Below are positions 59,103 through 64,000 of a DNA stretch of 64,000 nt, piece by piece; positions within the stretch are counted from its first letter, which is position 1, and every line of letters starts with the position of its first letter. Both the position numbers and the translations under genes were made by a program. Location of the stretch: NCBI GenBank assembly GCA_003343885.1, contig QAKH01000048.1, positions 62,001-126,000 of the forward strand, read 5' to 3'. The notes under the pieces were generated by a model. The model was not told the origin of the DNA, did no database searches, and was given only the letters and a program-made list of their open reading frames with translations. Source of the DNA: Clostridiales bacterium (GTDB lineage: Bacteria; Bacillota; Clostridia; Oscillospirales; CAG-382).

Positions 59103-61025
59103 TCATATGAGAGTATCCAAAAGCTGATACATTTTTTCCAATTCTTCCTCTATCTCATGAGCACGTCCGAACAGTTCGTTCACCTTTACGTAGTCCGACG
59201 CACATTCTTCCTGCCGGCGCTGATTTTCTGACAGTTCATTTTCAAGCTCAGAAATTCTTTTTTCCGTATCGGCTATCTGCTTTTCAAGCCGGCGGGCTTT
59301 GCTCTTCTGCTCTTTGGCTTTCAGATAATCTTCTTTTCCGGAAGAAGTGCTTCCGGCTCCGCCTTTATCTTTTGAAACATCCGAAACATCTGCCTTTGCC
59401 GAAACCTTATTTTTGTACTCGACGAAAGATTCGTAGCTGCCCTCAAAGCACATACATCCGTCGCTTCTCATTTCAAGGATTCTGTTAGCTAATTTTTTTA
59501 TGAAATACCTGTCGTGCGAAACGGCAAGTATTGTGCCGCCGTATTCGCCTAAAGCCTGTTCAAGTACTTCGCGCGACGGAGAGTCGAGATGGTTGGTAGG
59601 TTCATCAAGTATGAGCATATCGCTCTTTTCGAGCATGAGTTTGGCAAATGTGAGCCTTGCTTTTTCTCCACCTGAAAGTACGCTTATTTGTTTAAAGACA
59701 TCGTCCGCAGTAAACAAAAAACATGCGAGAGCCGAACGTATCTCTGTCTGCGTCTTATCCGGGAAGCAGTCCCAAAGTTCGTCAATAACGGTATTATCAG
59801 GATTAAGACCTTGCTGTTCCTGGTCATAGTAACCTATGCGAAGTCCGTCGGCGTATTCAAAGACTCCAAAGTCCTGCCGTATTCTTGCGCAGAGAATTTT
59901 TAACAGAGTCGATTTGCCAATCCCATTTTCGCCGACTACAAACATTCTGTCTTTCCCATGCACCATAAAAGAAAGATCCTCGAACAGCTTTTTGCCGGGA
60001 TAAGATTTTGATAAGCCTTTGACTTCAAGCAGTTTATAAGGTGTTTTAACGTTTTCATCGGTTAAAAAGCTGAACTTAATACTTGACGGAAGATTTTTGG
60101 GTTTATCTATCTTTTCCATCCTGTCTATGGCTTTCAGTCTGCTTTCAGCCGCAATTATGTTACGTTCCCTTCCCCAGCGTCTCTGATTCTCGACAAAGGC
60201 TTCAAGTCTTGCAATTTCTTTTTGCTGAAGTTCATAATGCTTGAGATCATTCTTCCTGTCGGCTTCCTTTCTTTCAACATACTGCGTATAGGGGCATGTA
60301 TAAAGTTTACCGCCGCCGTTTTCAATCTCAAAAGTTTTGTTTGTGACCTTATCCAGAAAATATCTGTCATGCGAAACAACTATTAACGTTTTTTTATACG
60401 AAGCAAGATAGTTTTCAAGCCATTCGATAGCTGATATATCAAGATGGTTGGTCGGCTCGTCAAGCACAAGTATATCGGGTTCAGACAAAAGCAGTCGTGA
60501 TATAGCAAGCCTTGTTTTCTGTCCGCCTGAAAACTCATTTATTTTCATGGAATGTTTATCTTTGCCAAAGCCCATTGCTTCAAGCATTGAGGAAATTCGA
60601 CTTTTATACTCATATCCGCCGTCACGCTTGAACTTTTCCTCGCTTGCCGTATATCTTGACGCAAGCGACATTCTCTCATTTTCGTCAAGCGAAGGATCAT
60701 TCATTTTCTCAACAAGTTCCGAGAGATATTTTTCAAGTGAAACAAGTGCCGGAAACGAGAGCAGCATCTCATCGTACACAGTATTTTCGGAAACAAGTCC
60801 CGTATCCTGTTCAAGAAACCCGAGAGTCTTTCCGGCAGCAATATACACTTCACCGGAGGAAGGCGTTATACGTCCTGATATCATTTTTAAAAACATTGAT
60901 TTTCCCGCTCCGTTGACTCCGACAACTCCTATCTTGTCGCCGTCGGCAACTCCGAGCGAAATTTTATCCAATATGACGTCCGTCCCAAAGGACAATGTCA
61001 ATTCAGAAGCACTAAGTATTATCAA
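59103..61025 (-). CDS. ABC-F family ATPase
   Basis: ABC-F proteins have two ATPase domains and no membrane part; they act on ribosomes, either as translation factors or for antibiotic protection. Both sites are complete: Walker A GVNGAGKS and GENGIGKST, signatures EFSGGQKTRL and VLSGGEKARL, Walker B ILVLDEPTNHLD and MLILDEPTNHLD. The interdomain linker (about 240-300, RKEADRKNDLKHYELQQKEI) and a C-terminal coiled coil (about 570-640) are present, most like the YdiF/Uup-type group. The start is TTG at 61025, overlapping the stop of the AraC-type gene (TTGA), with AAAGGA upstream. Confidence 0.93.
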   Translation of the reverse strand: MIILSASELTLSFGTDVILDKISLGVADGDKIGVVGVNGAGKSMFLKMISGRITPSSGEVYIAAGKTLGFLEQDTGLVSENTVYDEMLLSFPALVSLEKYLSELVEKMNDPSLDENERMSLASRYTASEEKFKRDGGYEYKSRISSMLEAMGFGKDKHSMKINEFSGGQKTRLAISRLLLSEPDILVLDEPTNHLDISAIEWLENYLASYKKTLIVVSHDRYFLDKVTNKTFEIENGGGKLYTCPYTQYVERKEADRKNDLKHYELQQKEIARLEAFVENQRRWGRERNIIAAESRLKAIDRMEKIDKPKNLPSSIKFSFLTDENVKTPYKLLEVKGLSKSYPGKKLFEDLSFMVHGKDRMFVVGENGIGKSTLLKILCARIRQDFGVFEYADGLRIGYYDQEQQGLNPDNTVIDELWDCFPDKTQTEIRSALACFLFTADDVFKQISVLSGGEKARLTFAKLMLEKSDMLILDEPTNHLDSPSREVLEQALGEYGGTILAVSHDRYFIKKLANRILEMRSDGCMCFEGSYESFVEYKNKVSAKADVSDVSKDKGGAGSTSSGKEDYLKAKEQKSKARRLEKQIADTEKRISELENELSENQRRQEECASDYVKVNELFGRAHEIEEELEKMYQLLDTLI

Positions 61026-61885
61026 AGTTTATTTCCTTTCCTTACTTTCCTGTAAAACGCAGGCGACAAATCATACTTTCGCTTGAACAGCCGATAAAAA
61101 TAAGTTACATTATTAAATCCGCAGTCAAGCGCTATTTCTATTATCGGTCTGTCTGTACCGATAAGCATTTCAGCCGCTTTTTCAAGCCGTTTTTTATTTA
61201 TATATTCACTGAAACTTAGCCCTGTATTCTTCTTGAACAATCTTCCGAGATATTTCTCGTTGAGGTAAAAAACATTAGCCAAGTTCTTAAGTGATATTTC
61301 TCCTGAGTAATAGGCGTCGGCATAATCTATTACCGCAAATTCAGCCCTTGTATTTCTGCCTTCCCTGTCAAAAGTGCTGCACGGGTAAGCAAGGCTATAA
61401 GTTTTCACTGCGTCCGAAACGGTTTCAGCTAAATTTTTATAATATTCCGTATCTTCCGTTTGTTCAAGAAGATGCCGGTAAAGCACAGCTTTTTTGCTTC
61501 TTTTTTCATTTTTATTATATATTCCGCCGACAAAAACAACATATTCGGTCTTATCTCCGTTTTTTACCGGAGATACCGCCTCATAGCATCCGTGAACACA
61601 AGTACCGCCGTATGTCTTGCCGGTAACTACTGCTTTATTTATTGCCAGTTCCTTACACGCAAGACATTTTTCAAGAGCAGTTCTCGTATTCTTCATGGTT
61701 TGACAAAAAGGATGAGAGTGTATTATTCTGTCAGCGCTGAGGAACATTTCCCCACTTACGGGATTTCTCGTTAGCGGAAGCACTGTAATACGGATATTCT
61801 TGCCGTACTCTAATGCTGCCAACAGTTTTTCAAGCCGCGACCCGTCCAAAACACTCACCACCATTAAAATACACTTGAAGTCCAT
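61022..61885 (-). CDS. PocR-domain AraC-family transcriptional regulator
   Basis: The N-terminal 125 residues look like a PocR ligand-binding domain: cysteines at 61, 74, 77, 96 and 100 in HPFCQTMK, CLACKEL and GGTCVHGCYEAVSPV, followed by VVFVGGIY. PocR senses small diols in cobalamin/propanediol regulation, and the cysteines could bind a metal. The C-terminal 100 residues are two helix-turn-helix motifs of the AraC type (LANVFYLNEKYLGRLFKKNTGLSFSEYINKKRLEKAAEML and EIALDCGFNNVTYFYRLFKRKYDLSPAFYRK). It probably activates the adjacent sugar locus or the divergent oxidoreductase. The ribosome binding site is weak, and the exact start could be a few codons later. Confidence 0.88.
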   Translation of the reverse strand: MDFKCILMVVSVLDGSRLEKLLAALEYGKNIRITVLPLTRNPVSGEMFLSADRIIHSHPFCQTMKNTRTALEKCLACKELAINKAVVTGKTYGGTCVHGCYEAVSPVKNGDKTEYVVFVGGIYNKNEKRSKKAVLYRHLLEQTEDTEYYKNLAETVSDAVKTYSLAYPCSTFDREGRNTRAEFAVIDYADAYYSGEISLKNLANVFYLNEKYLGRLFKKNTGLSFSEYINKKRLEKAAEMLIGTDRPIIEIALDCGFNNVTYFYRLFKRKYDLSPAFYRKVRKGNKL

Positions 61886-61925
61886 TTATCGGCTTTATTT
61901 GCAAAAAATGTATCTTTTGTTCAAT

Positions 61926-61954
61926 ATTATATTTCAAAAATAGAAGAAAATCAA
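61926..61954 (-). promoter_or_regulatory. Sigma-A promoter of the PocR-AraC/ABC-F unit
   Basis: On the minus strand TTGATT (61949-61954) and TATAAT (61926-61931) are 17 bases apart, about 40 bases before the ATG at 61885. Confidence 0.75.
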
Positions 61955-62049
61955 GTATCAATGTGATAAAATTCCGTTAGATATACCAAGTAGGAACGCA
62001 AAATATATTTTAACTGTTACACATTGTAATTGAAAGGAACGGTATCAAA

Positions 62050-63315
62050 ATGAACACAAATTATGACCTTATAGTAGCCGGCGGCGGACTTACCGGCGTC
62101 GCAGCCTCTGTTTGCGCCGCAAGACGCGGATTAAAGGTTTTGCTTGCCGAAGCTTCCGGATGTCTTGGCGGCGCCATATCGCAAAACCTTGTTTTCCCGT
62201 TTATGCCCTACATAACTACTGCCGACGTCGGCGGAAAAAAGGAAAAAGTAGTTTTGTCACGCGGCTTTTTCGAAGAATTATGCAAAATGCTTGAAGAAAA
62301 GGGTCAACTCTTGCATACCAGCCACTTCAACTCGGAGTATGTCAAGGTATGCCTCGATTCACTTGTTGAAGAAAGCGGCGTAGACGTGTTGTTCCACGCA
62401 AATGTCTGCAAGGCAAACACAAAAGACGGAAAAATTGAATCGGTAGATATAGCTACCAAGTCCGGACTTGTAACTTTCTACTCAAAATATTTTATCGACG
62501 CCACCGGCGACGGAGATCTTATGGCATTTGCCGGATGTGAGTACACAATAGGAAGAGCCAAAGACAATCTCTGTCAGCCTATGACTCTTTGCTTTCGTGT
62601 TACCGGAGTAGACGATGCGGCATTTGACAAGGATTTCCCCAACATTACACCTTTATACAGAAAATACAAAGAAGAAGGCAAAATAAAGAATATAAGGGAA
62701 GATGTTCTTCTTTTCAGAGATATGGGAAAAGGCGTCGTACACTTCAACTCAACAAGAATAGTAAAGCACAATCCTGTTGATCCTGTTGAACTCAGCAAAG
62801 CAGAAATATTGGCAAGAAAGCAAATGGTAGAGCTTTTTGAATTTTTGAAAGAGAACTTTGAAAGCTTTAAAGACAGCACACTTTCTTTCTCAGCAATTTC
62901 CATAGGTGTCAGGGAAAGCAGAAAACTCATCGGAACTTATGTTCTTACCGAAAACGACCTTCTTGAATGCCGCCGTTTTGATGACTCGATTGCCGTAGGA
63001 AACTATGATATTGACATTCACAATCCTGAGGGTGAAGGCACTTCCCACCACTACTTTGAACCGGGACAGTATTATACAATTCCCTACCGCAGTATGGTTC
63101 CCAAAGAATTAGACAATCTCCTTGTTTCGGGAAGATGTCTTTCGGCTACCCACGAAGCTCAGGCATCTGTACGCATTATGCCGATATGCTGCTGCCTTGG
63201 AGAAGCGGCTGGGCTTGCATGTGCGCTTGCCGCAAAAGACGGACGCTCAGTACAGTCGGTGGATATTGATGCTCTTCACAAAATGCTTGATGAGAATGGC
63301 GCTAAGTACTTTTAA
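62050..63315 (+). CDS. FAD-dependent oxidoreductase
   Basis: A 421-residue flavoprotein of the FAD_oxidored (PF12831-like) group. The dinucleotide-binding motif is VAGGGLTGVAASVCAARRG (residues 9-27), with EASGCLGGAIS after it; DATGDGDLMAFAGCEYTIGR, and the C-terminal LLVSGRCLSATHEAQASVRIMPICCCLGEAAGLACALA are characteristic. Such proteins are common in sugar-degradation loci and may oxidise a sugar or glycoside; the substrate is unknown. GAAAGGAA stands before the ATG. It is divergent from the AraC-type gene and may be controlled by it. No clear signal peptide or Tat motif is seen. Confidence 0.87.
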   Translation: MNTNYDLIVAGGGLTGVAASVCAARRGLKVLLAEASGCLGGAISQNLVFPFMPYITTADVGGKKEKVVLSRGFFEELCKMLEEKGQLLHTSHFNSEYVKVCLDSLVEESGVDVLFHANVCKANTKDGKIESVDIATKSGLVTFYSKYFIDATGDGDLMAFAGCEYTIGRAKDNLCQPMTLCFRVTGVDDAAFDKDFPNITPLYRKYKEEGKIKNIREDVLLFRDMGKGVVHFNSTRIVKHNPVDPVELSKAEILARKQMVELFEFLKENFESFKDSTLSFSAISIGVRESRKLIGTYVLTENDLLECRRFDDSIAVGNYDIDIHNPEGEGTSHHYFEPGQYYTIPYRSMVPKELDNLLVSGRCLSATHEAQASVRIMPICCCLGEAAGLACALAAKDGRSVQSVDIDALHKMLDENGAKYF

Positions 63316-63371
63316 TTTAGCCAAGCACCTCTAATTTATAAGTATATTTCAAATAAAAAGCATTACCATAC

Positions 63372-63411
63372 AGAAACGCGGGACCTCTTAAAAGGTGGTC
63401 CCTGTTTCTTG
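63372..63411 (+). terminator. Terminator after the oxidoreductase gene
   Basis: AGAAAC...GGGACC (63372-63385) pairs with GGTCCC.GTTTCT (63397-63409) in an almost continuous stem, followed by a short T-rich stretch. Confidence 0.7.
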
Positions 63412-63430
63412 ATTTTGCCTTTCATTGGAA

Positions 63431-63486
63431 AAGTAACATTATCTTAACATTTTTTTTGACTGATATATTATAATGTTAAGTAACAT
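63431..63486 (+). promoter_or_regulatory. Promoter region of the ThuA gene with flanking repeats
   Basis: A -10 TATAAT lies at 63469-63474; the -35 is unclear (TTAACA at 63444-63449 with a long 19-base spacer). AAGTAACAT flanks it on both sides (63431-63439 and 63478-63486), and TTAACAT (63444-63450) with ATGTTAA (63473-63479) forms an inverted repeat across it. This looks like a regulated promoter. Confidence 0.45.
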
Positions 63487-63521
63487 CAAAGATTTGTTAT
63501 TAAAAATAAAGGAGTAATAGT

Positions 63522-64000
63522 ATGATAAAGGTTACTGTGTACAATGAATTTGTACATGAAAAAGAACAGGAAAATGTAAAAAAGGTATATCCGAACGGTA
63601 TGCATGCCGCAATCAAAGAGTTTTTGGAAGCTGACGGTCGTTTTACAGTTAAAACAGCAACTCTTGATATGCCGGAACACGGACTTACCAAGGAAGTACT
63701 GGACGACACGGATGTACTTATATGGTGGGGACACTGTGCTCATCATCTCGTTTCAGACGAAGTCGTTGAAAGAGTATACAACAAGGTTCTGTCAGGCATG
63801 GGAATGGTTGTTCTTCATTCGGGACATTTCTCAAAGATTTTCAAAAAACTCAACGGTACGGGCTGCAATCTTAAATGGCGTGAAAGCGGAGACAAGGAGA
63901 GAATCTGGATAACTGCTCCTTCTCACCCAATTGCAGCTGGTTTGCCGGAACATTTCGAACTTGAGCACGAGGAAACATACGGAGAGCATTTTGATATAGC
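63522..64000 (+). CDS. ThuA-domain (trehalose-utilisation-like) protein, cut by window end
   Basis: An open frame with no stop before the window edge; 159 complete codons are visible. ThuA-like features: KVTVYNEFVHEKE, YPNGMHAAIKEFL, DDTDVLIWWGHCAHHLVSDEVV, GMVVLHSGHFSKIF and APSHPIAAGLPEHF, as in the glutamine-amidotransferase-like ThuA fold. Members occur in sugar utilisation clusters, where they are thought to work with oxidoreductases on keto-sugar intermediates; precise activity is unknown. AAAGGAG lies 8-14 bases before the ATG at 63522. It follows the FAD-dependent oxidoreductase but has its own promoter region. Confidence 0.85.
   Translation, partial: MIKVTVYNEFVHEKEQENVKKVYPNGMHAAIKEFLEADGRFTVKTATLDMPEHGLTKEVLDDTDVLIWWGHCAHHLVSDEVVERVYNKVLSGMGMVVLHSGHFSKIFKKLNGTGCNLKWRESGDKERIWITAPSHPIAAGLPEHFELEHEETYGEHFDI

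Noticed and set aside
59103..61025. Antibiotic-resistance call for the ABC-F gene
   Set aside because: The linker and C-terminal coiled coil look more like housekeeping YdiF/Uup-type proteins; no resistance genes or mobile element are near.

Overview
The window reads as chromosomal DNA of a low-to-moderate GC, Gram-positive anaerobe of the Bacillota, probably class Clostridia. The reasons are a SpoIIE sporulation phosphatase, strong AAAGGAG-type ribosome binding sites, frequent TTG starts, a V/A-type ATPase instead of a visible F-type one, a beta subunit of a Na+-translocating decarboxylase, and many secreted or intracellular glycosidases with carbohydrate ABC transporters, as in gut or rumen Clostridia. 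Genus cannot be told from the sequence alone. I see no rRNA, tRNA, CRISPR array, phage or insertion sequence.

1-2.1 kb: the 3' part of a lysine riboswitch and a terminator precede dapA and dapB (lysine/diaminopimelate synthesis). 2.2-8.5 kb: a run of envelope genes: CapA-like lipoprotein, membrane-anchored LmbE/PIG-L-type deacetylase, GT2-GtrA glycosyltransferase, NAGPA-type phosphodiester glycosidase and an unrecognised membrane-anchored protein. 8.6-18.3 kb: housekeeping genes (aldose epimerase-like, asparaginase, SLOG/DUF1273, dnaA away from dnaN, YgiQ radical SAM, DUF378, trmB, nadE). 18.4-21.4 kb: a probably autoregulated XRE membrane regulator, then a yybP-ykoY-like metal riboswitch in front of a Na+-pump beta subunit, a 51-residue OadG-like partner and inorganic pyrophosphatase.

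21.5-30.5 kb is mostly on the minus strand: GH78 alpha-L-rhamnosidase and GH2 beta-galactosidase behind a promoter with a palindrome at the start site, an AEC transporter, DUF554, dut (plus strand), and an anchored leucine-rich-repeat-like protein with a long acidic tail. 30.6-43.1 kb: spoIIE behind two Spo0A-box-like sites, then a V/A-ATPase operon (order F-C-I-K-G-E-A-B-[DUF368]-D in ntp naming) with a promoter and a structured leader that looks like an attenuator. DUF368, a family linked to undecaprenyl-phosphate recycling, sits between subunits B and D.

43.1-58.7 kb is a large minus-strand carbohydrate locus: one strong promoter drives a 1075-residue composite solute-binding protein (two beta-sandwich-like modules plus an ABC binding domain, no lipobox), a permease pair, a signal-peptide/NHL/TPR/YIP1 membrane protein, a DUF5696 secreted protein with an acidic insertion, and a second permease pair. 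After a hairpin come a GH106-like rhamnosidase and a formyltransferase. No transporter ATPase is encoded. Repeated operator-like motifs lie upstream, and the next minus-strand unit is a PocR-AraC regulator translationally coupled to an ABC-F ATPase. The window ends with a divergent FAD-dependent oxidoreductase and the start of a ThuA-domain gene, both common in sugar catabolism loci. The 46-58.5 kb transporter/sensor locus is my main candidate for an incompletely described system; the riboswitch-sodium pump unit is second.
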